Below, piece after piece: positions 1 to 6,451 of a stretch of DNA of 9,176 nt; the first letter of the stretch is position 1; each line of letters starts with the position of its first letter. Below the pieces are notes generated by a model. That model did not search any database. It was given only the letters and a program-made list of their open reading frames with translations, and was not told the origin of the DNA. The DNA is from Ekhidna sp. (lineage in GTDB: Bacteria; Bacteroidota; Bacteroidia; Cytophagales; Cyclobacteriaceae): contig JAPPDO010000374.1 in assembly GCA_028821635.1 (NCBI GenBank), positions 1-9,176 of the forward strand, written 5' to 3'. Both the position numbers and the translations under genes were made by a program.

Positions 1-696
1 CCGGTTTTGAGACTGTTGCTGGATTTACGAGCCAAACTCCAGTCTGCGGTGGTGATGTTGGTGTCGGAGACGATCAGCGGCACATCAATGATCTTGTTTG
101 GCACTGAGACCAGTGCACGGCCTAATGTGACGGTAAACGCTACATTCTTCCCTTCTTCAATGCTACCGTTGCTGCCTGTGCGGGCAAGGCTCACCACCGT
201 GGGGTCATCGTCGAGCAGGGAAATAAAAACCGATGCGTTGCTACCACATCTGCAGGCTTTAATGTTACTAGCTAAGATTCCTACATCTATTAAGCCGTTC
301 GGTTCGTCGGTATCTTCGTTAAGGAGTGGCACTGTGTAGGTTATTGAGCTTGCTCCGGAATTGAAGGTGACGATAGAAAATTCTCCTCTAGTCTCTGGCA
401 GTGAAATTGCCTTTTTCTTCTAACGTTACTATGCTGACCACTGGCTCTGCGGTGGGTGTGGGGTCAGCACTTATTGTGGAGGATGGGTCTGTGCTTCTTT
501 CCACAGCAGCAGCCATATCGGGGATAACCGGAAGGTTCTGAACGATGGCATCATTGGCTACTCCGATCCACAACAATCCGAACAGCACGGCAACAAGTCC
601 CTATCGTATTATTTGGTTAGCAAATTTAAGACAGCATAGCAGCTAAACGAACCGACAGCTTACTGAATGTGATAAGGAGAGATTTTGCTTTTTCAT
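1..696 (-). pseudogene. Decayed gene for a Calx-beta-repeat surface/adhesin-like protein (5' part, runs off left edge)
   Basis: Read on the minus strand, a GGAGGAGG ribosome binding site (710-703) precedes ATG at 696-694 (MKKQNLSLSHSVSCRFV). In-frame TAG codons follow at 645-643 and 603-601, with a hydrophobic stretch (GLVAVLFGLLWIGVA) just after the second, like a leader or membrane segment. The same frame continues as a Pro/Thr-rich linker and PVVSIVTLEEKG, then stops at TAG 390-388. From about 385 to the window edge a different frame is clearly coding. It gives SITYTVPLLNEDTDEPNG, SLLDDDPTVVSLARTG, SIEEGKNVAFTVTLGRALV and TTADWSLARKSS. These are hallmarks of extracellular Calx-beta-type repeats: an acidic DDD end, then an EEG start. 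The first repeat looks shortened around the frame break, suggesting a small deletion. An open stretch with GTG start (588-388) exists but is only a fragment. Sequencing error is an alternative explanation for the frame break. The protein would have been secreted or surface-exposed; the rest lies outside the window. Confidence 0.72.
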
Positions 697-702
697 ACCC
701 AT

Positions 703-710
703 CCTCCTCC
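703..710 (-). promoter_or_regulatory. Unusually strong Shine-Dalgarno sequence GGAGGAGG
   Basis: On the minus strand this 8-base purine motif sits 6 bases before the ATG at 696-694, which is ideal spacing, and it decides the start of the decayed Calx-beta gene. An alternative ATG at 702-700 is in the same frame but too close to the motif. No other gene in the window has a comparable motif; they have A-rich leaders. Confidence 0.7.
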
Positions 711-724
711 AAATGTGATAAATA

Positions 725-738
725 GGGGGGGGGGGGGG
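725..738. repeat. Poly-G tract of 14 (poly-C on the minus strand)
   Basis: An uninterrupted run of 14 G, the only long G/C homopolymer in the window, lies 28 bases upstream of the ATG at 696 of the decayed minus-strand gene. Homopolymer tracts of this kind are prone to slippage, and in other bacteria they cause phase variation of surface genes when they sit in a promoter or 5' leader. Its true length may also be uncertain for sequencing reasons. Confidence 0.9.
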
Positions 739-792
739 TAATAAAGGTTTCGTTTCAGATTTTATGTTAGAAATGTTTGGGTTACTTAGCTG

Positions 793-842
793 TTCATAGG
801 ATTAAACATTGTATAAGTATCCAAAATTTAATAACCTATGAA
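793..842. repeat. Perfect 8-base inverted repeat TTCATAGG / CCTATGAA
   Basis: TTCATAGG at 793-800 is mirrored by CCTATGAA at 835-842 with a 34-base AT-rich spacer. It could form a hairpin or be a binding site; no T-run follows that would mark it as a clear terminator. It lies upstream of the decayed minus-strand gene and its poly-G tract. Confidence 0.45.
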
Positions 843-1349
843 TATGAAACGATAATACAAAAATGCAAAAATTTTTCAGTCTTTTTTACTTGTCTTATTG
901 GGCAGTATCCTCTTCGGGCGTAATCGCAAACTATATCTTTATATCCTATCTATTTTTAATAGGTTACTTAAATCCATTGGATAGTGCTGCGATACTTTAT
1001 TTGGATATATTATGAAGAAATCAATGAAAAATATTGAAGCCGTAGATGTAATCTATGCCTAGACCAGAGTATGAGTTGATCGAATTGCCTATTTGCTGAA
1101 ACTTGGAATTTCCAAATTTCTGTAGGGCATTGGAAAATGCTTGAGCAACCACAGAAAAAATAATACTTGAATAAACGAATGTGTATCTGCACTTAAAGAA
1201 AGAGATACAGTTAAAAGAAAAAGTTCCTCTCATTTAGTTAAAATACAATACGATAAGCGTAAAGGAAGTAAATAGTATTTTGGAGATAATGTAACTATTC
1301 TAAAATTTTAATTTATACCTCTCGGTTCTACTAATCAGAGCGAAAACTT

Positions 1350-1357
1350 TATTTTTG
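1350..1357 (+). promoter_or_regulatory. Candidate Bacteroidota -7 element upstream of cinA
   Basis: TATTTTTG fits the Bacteroidota -7 consensus TAnnTTTG and ends 20 bases before the cinA start codon. No good TTTG -33 element is visible at the expected distance (around 1328-1331 reads TCTA), so this is a weak call. A one-mismatch match, TATCGTTG, follows at 1366-1373. Confidence 0.3.
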
Positions 1358-1377
1358 ATGTTTATTATCGTTGCATT

Positions 1378-2625
1378 ATGCTAACTAAAGCGGTTATTAT
1401 CTCCATAGGAGATGAGATTTTGTACGGCCAGACACTTGATACAAATGCTCATTGGCTTAGTGGGGAATTGAATAAATTCGGAATTTATGTAAAAAAAAGA
1501 CATACAATAAGCGATACAAGAAAAGAAATTCTGTGCACGCTTAGAGAGGCTGAGGAGGGAGTAGAAATCATACTGATTACGGGAGGTTTAGGCCCTACGA
1601 GCGACGATCTGACTAAACCTTGTTTACTTGAATATTTTGATACATATCTCGAAAGAGATGAGAATGTATTAAATCATATTATAAAAATTTTTACTGCAAG
1701 AGGCAGACAGGTGACAGAAGTAAACAAGGCGCAGGCTGATATTCCGGTCAATGGCGAAGCAATTCCAAATGTGCTAGGGACTGCCCCGGGAATTTGGATT
1801 GAAAGAAATGAAAAAGTTTTTATTTCCATGCCCGGTGTTCCCTACGAAATGCAGCGAATGATGACAGATACGATCCTCCCCCGACTCAGTAAAAAGTATG
1901 TAAAAAGAGGATTGATTCACCGAATGATCCGCACAATTGGTATCCATGAATCTAACCTTGCGGATATGATTCGAGATTGGGAGGCCGGTCTTCCCAAAGA
2001 AATCAAGCTTGCCTACCTGCCCGGCAAAGGAAGTGTCAGGTTGAGGCTTACGGCAAAAGGAGAGGATACGGATCATCTGCAAAAATTGATGCAGGATGAG
2101 ATTAATAAGGTACTGCCAACCATCGAAAAATTCGTCTATGGCTTTGAGGACGAGGAAATAGAAGAGGCAATCGGAAGAATACTCATGGAGAGAAAGATGT
2201 CCCTGTCAATAGCCGAAAGCTGTACCGGCGGATACTTATCTCATAAAATAACTGCCGTTCCCGGAAGTTCTCAGTGGTACAAAGGGGGGCTCATCCCATA
2301 CTCTAATGAACTGAAGAACGAACAACTTCAGGTTTCTCTCGAGATGTTAAAAAAACATGGGGCTGTCAGTGAGCCGATTGTTTTAACATTAGCTGAGAAT
2401 ATAAGAAAGGCATTCCACACAGATATTGGAGTCTCGGTCAGTGGCATCGCAGGGCCTACGGGAGGAACAAAAGAAAAACCCGTGGGAACTGTATGGATTG
2501 GGTACTCAGAACAAGACAAAAGAGCAGCTAAAAAGTTTTTGTTTACAAAAGACAGAATGCTTAACATCCAATACACGGCAACTGCTGCTTTAGACATGAT
2601 AAGAATAAATCTGGCAAAAAATTAA
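1378..2625 (+). CDS. cinA: CinA family protein (nicotinamide-nucleotide amidohydrolase / competence-damage protein)
   Basis: Full-length two-part CinA, 415 residues, the usual size. The N-terminal MoCF/COG1058 domain (about 4-170) shows GDEIL (11-15), TGGLGPTSDD (68-77) and MPGVPYEM (151-158). A middle linker/KH-like part carries LPGKGSVRLRLT (214-225). The C-terminal amidohydrolase domain (about 260-412) has the AESCTGG signature (279-285), whose Ser is the nucleophile in the PncC/CinA deamidase family, and GIAGPTGGT (356-364). In this family the C-terminal domain removes ammonia from nicotinamide mononucleotide in a cytosolic NAD salvage cycle, and the N-terminal domain has been linked to ADP-ribose pyrophosphatase activity. 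The ATG at 1378 is chosen because the family's N-terminus starts right there (MLTKAVIISIGDEIL); no Shine-Dalgarno is present, as is normal for the phylum. The next gene begins 196 bases downstream, so co-transcription is doubtful. No key motif is missing. Confidence 0.96.
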   Translation: MLTKAVIISIGDEILYGQTLDTNAHWLSGELNKFGIYVKKRHTISDTRKEILCTLREAEEGVEIILITGGLGPTSDDLTKPCLLEYFDTYLERDENVLNHIIKIFTARGRQVTEVNKAQADIPVNGEAIPNVLGTAPGIWIERNEKVFISMPGVPYEMQRMMTDTILPRLSKKYVKRGLIHRMIRTIGIHESNLADMIRDWEAGLPKEIKLAYLPGKGSVRLRLTAKGEDTDHLQKLMQDEINKVLPTIEKFVYGFEDEEIEEAIGRILMERKMSLSIAESCTGGYLSHKITAVPGSSQWYKGGLIPYSNELKNEQLQVSLEMLKKHGAVSEPIVLTLAENIRKAFHTDIGVSVSGIAGPTGGTKEKPVGTVWIGYSEQDKRAAKKFLFTKDRMLNIQYTATAALDMIRINLAKN

Positions 2626-2634
2626 CAGAATTAT

Positions 2635-2642
2635 TATTTTTG
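2635..2642 (+). promoter_or_regulatory. Weak candidate -7 element between cinA and the E2 gene
   Basis: TATTTTTG matches TAnnTTTG just after the cinA stop codon. It is about 180 bases from the E2 start and has no clear -33 partner, so it is only a possibility for E2 transcription. Confidence 0.2.
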
Positions 2643-2720
2643 ATAGTTAGGGTTACATTATTAAGTCGTATCCTTGTATTAAATCGTATATGAAAAATTA
2701 TCCAATGAATTAATCCATAA

Positions 2721-2742
2721 ACTTTCCGGAAAGTAATTTTTT
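2721..2742 (+). terminator. Palindrome ACTTTCCGGAAAGT followed by a T-run; weak terminator or operator
   Basis: Bases 2721-2734 form a perfect 14-base palindrome. As RNA it would give only a 5-pair stem with a CCGG loop. A run of six T follows at 2737-2742. The layout resembles a rho-independent terminator about 95 bases after cinA, but the stem is AT-rich and short. A dimeric regulator site upstream of the E2 gene is the other reading. Confidence 0.3.
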
Positions 2743-2821
2743 AATACAGGAGAAACTTCCCCAATCAAAAAATAAATATATTTCTGGTATTAAACACATA
2801 ATCAATAAAACCAATAATTAT

Positions 2822-4153
2822 ATGACAACAACAGAAATGGTAATGCCTAAAATGGGAGAAAGTGTGATGGAAGGCACTGTACTTTCATGGCTAAAGCGTG
2901 TAGGGGAAAGCATTGAGGAAGATGAGTCCATCCTGGAGGTCGCTACAGACAAAGTAGATACGGAAATACCGGCGACACATGCCGGTGTTTTAAAAGAAAT
3001 TCTGGCTCAGGAAGGAGACATTGTTGAGGTAGGTAAACCAATAGCCATTATTGAAATAGCAGGAGACAATGCCGCCCCTTCGCCGAAACCGGCTGATACA
3101 CCGCAGCAGAGTCCGGTGGAAAAAGCAGAAGAACTACTTGAGACAGCAATGATGACAGCATCAGAATTAAGCAATGGGGACGGCATACCCCGAACTTCTG
3201 AGTCCGGGAAGTTCTTCTCTCCACTGGTAAGAAGTATCGCCAAAGAGGAGAACATTTCAATTGCTGAGTTAGAAGCACTTCAAGGGTCAGGCAGCAAGGG
3301 AAGAGTGACTAAACACGACATTCTGGCGTATGTAAAAACAAGGAAAAGTGACGATCAATTAGCCAAAGTACCTACTTTGGATGTACAGCCAACTGCTGCA
3401 ATGCCCTCAGCCTCTCACCAACCGGTACCTGTCTTTGCAGAAGGGTCCGATGAAGTCATAGAGATGGATCGTATGCGAAAAATGATTGCTGAACGAATGG
3501 TCGCCTCAAAGCATATCTCCCCTCACGTCACCTCTTTCGTCGAAGCAGATGTCACAAAAGTGGCAGCCTGGAAAAGTAAAGTGAGAAATGAATTCATGAA
3601 TAAGGATGGCATAAAATTAACGTTTACTCCTATTTTTATTGAAGCAATCGTAAAAGCGATCAGAGACTTTCCAATGATTAACGTACAGGTGGATGGTGAC
3701 AATATTGTGAAAAAAAATGCGATCAACATTGGAATGGCAACGGCATTACCCACAGGAAACCTGATCGTCCCCGTAGTCCATAATGCTGACCAGCTTAGTT
3801 TGATAGGACTGACCAAAAAAGTAAATGACCTCACAACCAGAGCACGAGGCAATAAACTTAAGCCCGACGAGCTTCAGGGAGGCACCTATACCGTCTCAAA
3901 TGTTGGCTCATTTGGCAACGTCATGGGCACTCCGATCATCATGCAGCCCCAAGTAGCTATCATGGCTATAGGAGCGATTGAAAAGAAACCCTCGGTAATA
4001 TCAACCCCGGAGGGTGACATGATCGGAATCAGAAGTAAGATGTTTCTTTCACATAGCTATGACCATCGGGTCATTGACGGGGCACTTGGGGGAATGTTTG
4101 TAAGAAAAGTAGCAGATTATTTGGAAGCTTATGATATTAACAGAAAAGTGTAG
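2822..4153 (+). CDS. Dihydrolipoamide acyltransferase, E2 of a 2-oxo acid dehydrogenase complex (branched-chain type likely)
   Basis: 443 residues with the complete E2 layout. The N-terminal lipoyl domain (about 4-80) has MPKMGESVMEGTV and the lipoylation site EVATDKVDTE with Lys44. A Pro/Ala-rich and acidic linker follows. The peripheral subunit-binding domain (about 132-170) shows FFSPLVRSIA and GSGSKGRVTKHDI. A second linker leads to the catalytic acyltransferase domain (about 210-440) with PHVTSF (234-239) and the active-site motif HRVIDG (415-420; His415, Asp419). The enzyme moves acyl groups from E1 to CoA through its swinging lipoyl arm and forms the core of the complex in the cytosol. 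The single lipoyl domain and its MGES/ATDKVDTE wording look more like the branched-chain (bkd) E2 than SucB, but PDH E2 is not excluded. No E1 or E3 gene is in the window. The ATG at 2822 fits the family start; the leader is A-rich. Confidence 0.95.
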   Translation: MTTTEMVMPKMGESVMEGTVLSWLKRVGESIEEDESILEVATDKVDTEIPATHAGVLKEILAQEGDIVEVGKPIAIIEIAGDNAAPSPKPADTPQQSPVEKAEELLETAMMTASELSNGDGIPRTSESGKFFSPLVRSIAKEENISIAELEALQGSGSKGRVTKHDILAYVKTRKSDDQLAKVPTLDVQPTAAMPSASHQPVPVFAEGSDEVIEMDRMRKMIAERMVASKHISPHVTSFVEADVTKVAAWKSKVRNEFMNKDGIKLTFTPIFIEAIVKAIRDFPMINVQVDGDNIVKKNAINIGMATALPTGNLIVPVVHNADQLSLIGLTKKVNDLTTRARGNKLKPDELQGGTYTVSNVGSFGNVMGTPIIMQPQVAIMAIGAIEKKPSVISTPEGDMIGIRSKMFLSHSYDHRVIDGALGGMFVRKVADYLEAYDINRKV

Positions 4154-4301
4154 CAGCATTACTAGCTAGTATTAAGACGACTCAGGGATTGTGTTCTTTA
4201 GAAAAAACGCTATTGATACAGACCGATTAAATGCGAAGATGCGATACACAACCGTTAGATTGAAACAGCGAATGAAAATGATAAATCGTGTTAAATTGGT
4301 G

Positions 4302-5243
4302 ATGCTGAAAAGGGTTTCAATTGGTTGTCTGGTTCTAATAAGTTGTGAGTTTAGTAGTGCGCAATATCGCCCCCTCATCCGGGAGTTACAGGTTGAAAAT
4401 GATAATGATGCTTACACACTCAACCTAAGTCGAGACCAATACTACAGCAATGGAGTAACTATTCGCTATAGAATCCTGAAATACTCTACTTCTCCCAATT
4501 CCAAGCTTCTGAAAATGATTCGCTCTTATGACATCAACCACCGCATATTTAGCCCGAAACGACTTTGGTGGACGGAGATGGAACAGCTAGATCGTCCTTA
4601 TGCAGGCCAGATTAGCCTGGCGGCATCTAATCACTATTATTACAATCATAGTGCCTTTCTAAAAGTAAAGTTGGAACTTGGATGGATGGGCCCCGCCCTG
4701 AAAACCGCAGACCTTCAATACAACTGGCACAAAACCTTCGGGATGCAGCTACCTCTTGCATGGCAATACGAAATCAATAATGGACCTATCACCAATGCCT
4801 ATGGCACTTATGCGACTCCCTTGGCTACAGGTAAGAACCTTGACCTGACCACAGAGACAAATCTCGCCATGGGCACCACTTTCACTCATCTAAGACAGGA
4901 GTTTATGGTTCGATTCGGTGCTTTCAAACCCATTCAAAACTCTACCCAATATAATGGAGTGCTGGGGATAGAAAACAAAGGCCCCGGAAATCATGAAATT
5001 TACTTTTTTATTAGTTCGGGAGTAGAATATGTAGCCTACAACGCCACCATTGAAGGACAACTCATTGGATTTTCATCTATCTACACAGAGGAGCGTGTTT
5101 CATGGGTATATCAGACACGTGCCGGAATCATGGCTAGCTGGACTAAATTTGATTTTGCACTTCTTTACTACCGGAGAACGAAAGAGACCACCGAAGCCAC
5201 CTTTCATAAATACGTCGGCATCCAGATGAGCCAGCGATTTTAA
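4302..5243 (+). CDS. LpxR-family (DUF2219) outer-membrane protein, lipid A deacylase-like
   Basis: From ATG 4302 it encodes 313 residues: a signal peptide (MLKRVSIGCLVLIS...SSAQ) and a beta-barrel of the LpxR family. Residues below are numbered from an upstream GTG at 4191. Family marks are ENDNDAY (69-75) with the Asn-Asp pair, QYYSNG (83-88), DRPYAG (134-139), LGWMGP (163-168), the Gln176...His180 spacing (LQYNWHK) that matches the catalytic-His segment, and PLAWQYEINNGP (188-199). It ends in Phe, typical of outer-membrane barrels. Family members remove the 3'-acyloxyacyl group of lipid A in the outer membrane; activity here is inferred. The frame is open back to GTG 4191, with ATGs at 4239, 4272, 4278 and 4302. 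I prefer 4302, or 4278, because only these put the hydrophobic core near the N-terminus. LISC resembles a lipobox, but cleavage after SSAQ is more usual for barrels. It lies about 150 bases after the E2 gene with no visible promoter. Confidence 0.85.
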   Translation: MLKRVSIGCLVLISCEFSSAQYRPLIRELQVENDNDAYTLNLSRDQYYSNGVTIRYRILKYSTSPNSKLLKMIRSYDINHRIFSPKRLWWTEMEQLDRPYAGQISLAASNHYYYNHSAFLKVKLELGWMGPALKTADLQYNWHKTFGMQLPLAWQYEINNGPITNAYGTYATPLATGKNLDLTTETNLAMGTTFTHLRQEFMVRFGAFKPIQNSTQYNGVLGIENKGPGNHEIYFFISSGVEYVAYNATIEGQLIGFSSIYTEERVSWVYQTRAGIMASWTKFDFALLYYRRTKETTEATFHKYVGIQMSQRF

Positions 5244-5310
5244 TTTGGATTGTCTTTATTTTTTTCGATGTAAACGTCCATTCTAATGTGTATCACTCAA
5301 AAAGCGAGAC

Positions 5311-5458
5311 CTTTGCACAATTCAAGTAGTAAAATAATCAACATCCGGGAAAATTTAGACACCGGAGCAACTTCTTGGTTATGAGGATTTCAAATTTTAG
5401 ATAAGGAAAATTAAAGCTATTTGAGTTGTTTTAGCGTAATGTTATCAATTATGCAAAG
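5311..5458. repeat. Imperfect 12-base inverted repeat upstream of the str operon
   Basis: CTTTGCACAATT (5311-5322) and AATTATGCAAAG (5447-5458) are complementary at 11 of 12 positions, with 124 bases between. The arms include the CTTTGCA string also seen in the rplC promoter, so they may be degenerate promoter elements facing each other and not a structural pair. Confidence 0.35.
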
Positions 5459-5544
5459 ACCTTGATTTTATCTTCTCGTTTGATTATATCGAATAAATCT
5501 TAGCTATTTTATTTTTGAACTTTTTAATATATATCTAATGTACC

Positions 5545-5552
5545 TATTTTTG
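5545..5552 (+). promoter_or_regulatory. Candidate -7 element of the str operon promoter
   Basis: TATTTTTG fits TAnnTTTG and would start transcription about 35 bases before the rpsL ATG, a reasonable leader length. The nearest upstream TTTG (5514-5517) is 27 bases away, longer than usual. A second TATTTTTG at 5510-5517 is an alternative start site with the same over-long spacing to TTTG at 5479-5482. Confidence 0.45.
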
Positions 5553-5591
5553 CGGTTCTAAATTTTAAGACAAACTAAGAAAGATCAGTAC

Positions 5592-5966
5592 ATGCCGACG
5601 ATACAACAATTAGTAAGGAAAGGTAGGAAAAAGTTGACCTCCAAATCAAAATCACCAGCATTAGACTCATGCCCTCAAAGGAGGGGCGTGTGTACAAGAG
5701 TTTATACTACTACGCCTAAAAAACCTAACTCAGCAATGAGAAAGGTGGCTAGAGTCCGGTTGACCAACGGGAAAGAAGTAAACGCATACATTCCCGGTGA
5801 AGGTCACAACCTTCAGGAACACTCAATCGTTTTAATCAGAGGTGGAAGAGTAAAAGATTTACCGGGAGTTAGATACCACATTGTCAGAGGCGCATTGGAT
5901 ACTGCGGGAGTGAATGGAAGACTCCAAAGAAGATCTAAGTATGGTGCAAAAAAAACTAAAAAATAA
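5592..5966 (+). CDS. rpsL: 30S ribosomal protein S12
   Basis: Complete S12 of 124 residues, the same length as in E. coli. The conserved core is intact: [22 protein letters not shown] (27-48) and the GHNLQEHS and [20 protein letters not shown] segments (about 71-103). S12 sits at the decoding centre of the small subunit and monitors codon-anticodon pairing. The two lysines whose replacement gives streptomycin resistance, Lys43 and Lys88, are both present, so this allele should be streptomycin-sensitive as far as S12 is concerned. Asp89, the residue methylthiolated in many bacteria, is also there. It is the first gene of the str operon; the stop is 9 bases before the rpsG start. The ATG at 5592 matches the family N-terminus ([11 protein letters not shown]), and the leader has no Shine-Dalgarno. 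Confidence 0.99.
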   Translation: MPTIQQLVRKGRKKLTSKSKSPALDSCPQRRGVCTRVYTTTPKKPNSAMRKVARVRLTNGKEVNAYIPGEGHNLQEHSIVLIRGGRVKDLPGVRYHIVRGALDTAGVNGRLQRRSKYGAKKTKK

Positions 5967-5975
5967 AGAAAAGAA

Positions 5976-6443
5976 ATGAGAAAAGCTAAGCCAAAAAAAA
6001 GATACATCCTTCCTGACCCAATTTATCAAGACACTTTAGTTACTAAGTTTGTAAATAACTTAATGCTAAACGGTAAAAAAAGTATTTCTTATAATATTTT
6101 CTACAGAGCCATCAACCAAGTAGCAGAAAAGACTGGAGAAAATGGCCTTGAGGCGTGGAAAAGTGCATTGAGTAATATTATGCCTTCAGTTGAAGTAAAA
6201 GCAAGAAGGGTCGGTGGAGCCAATTTTCAGGTTCCAATAGAAGTTAGACCAGACAGAAAAATTTCTTTGGGAATTAAATGGATGATTAAGTATGCGAGAA
6301 TGAGAGGTGAGAAGACTATGCAAGATCGGCTCGCTGCTGAAATCATTGCCGCCTCAAAAGGCGAGGGGGCCGCAGTGAAGAAAAAAGATGATACGCACAG
6401 AATGGCTGAGGCAAATAAGGCTTTCTCACACTTCAGATTTTAA
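5976..6443 (+). CDS. rpsG: 30S ribosomal protein S7
   Basis: Complete S7 of 155 residues, within the usual 155-158 range. Visible marks are the N-terminal basic segment [15 protein letters not shown], then [12 protein letters not shown], the RNA-binding hairpin region [19 protein letters not shown] (about 78-96), and the conserved tail [21 protein letters not shown]7 nucleates assembly of the 3' major domain of 16S rRNA and lines the E-site. In E. coli it is the translational repressor of this operon; whether that holds here cannot be told from the sequence. It is preceded by AAAGAAAAGAA and begins 9 bases after rpsL; fusA follows after 8 bases. These tight gaps imply one transcript. Confidence 0.99.
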   Translation: MRKAKPKKRYILPDPIYQDTLVTKFVNNLMLNGKKSISYNIFYRAINQVAEKTGENGLEAWKSALSNIMPSVEVKARRVGGANFQVPIEVRPDRKISLGIKWMIKYARMRGEKTMQDRLAAEIIAASKGEGAAVKKKDDTHRMAEANKAFSHFRF

Positions 6444-6451
6444 AAATTAAA

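Larger units (their letters stand above)
739..1377. other. AT-rich stretch of about 640 bases without a convincing gene
   Basis: Stop codons are frequent in all frames. It contains an 8-base inverted repeat (793-800 / 835-842) and a 70-codon minus-strand reading frame (1233-1021) that I do not recognise and whose ATG directly follows a TAA. Near the right end is a candidate promoter for the next gene. Base composition is visibly more AT-rich than the decayed gene to the left. It may hold the eroded remains of genes, but nothing in it is supportable as one. Confidence 0.6.
5244..5591. other. Gene-free stretch between the lpxR-like gene and rpsL
   Basis: About 350 AT-rich bases with no supportable reading frame. 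It contains a T-rich run just after the lpxR-like stop with no clear hairpin, a 12-base imperfect inverted repeat (5311-5322 / 5447-5458), a short TCCGG/CCGGA pair, and two TATTTTTG elements near the right end that are candidates for the str operon promoter. Confidence 0.6.

Noticed and set aside
7..339. Plus-strand 110-codon open frame at the left edge
   Set aside because: It is antisense to the Calx-beta repeat frame, whose minus-strand translation has clear family motifs; the plus-strand translation resembles nothing.
388..410. Programmed ribosomal frameshift at the A5 run (GAAAAAGG) in the decayed gene
   Set aside because: Joining the frames needs a +1 shift, there is no canonical slippery heptamer in the right phase, and two upstream amber stops already break the frame.
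388..588. GTG-started 66-codon minus-strand open frame as an independent gene
   Set aside because: It is in frame with the ATG at 696 behind a strong ribosome binding site and simply follows two amber stops; it is better explained as a fragment of the decayed gene.
388..645. Amber codon reassignment, suggested by three TAG stops in the left region
   Set aside because: TAG is the normal stop of the E2 and rpsJ genes here, and reading through TAG at 390-388 does not reach the Calx-beta frame.
1012..1062. Tiny plus-strand frame MKKSMKNIEAVDVIYA
   Set aside because: Only 16 codons, with no ribosome binding signal, promoter or recognisable motif.
1774..2082. Minus-strand 102-codon frame inside cinA
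   Set aside because: It lies wholly within a full-length conserved gene on the other strand, so it is a shadow.
3523..3852. Minus-strand 109-codon frame inside the E2 gene
   Set aside because: It is antisense to the conserved catalytic domain with no independent signals.
4172..4378. Minus-strand 68-codon frame overlapping the start of the lpxR-like gene
   Set aside because: It overlaps the signal-peptide region of a supported gene and shows no motif.
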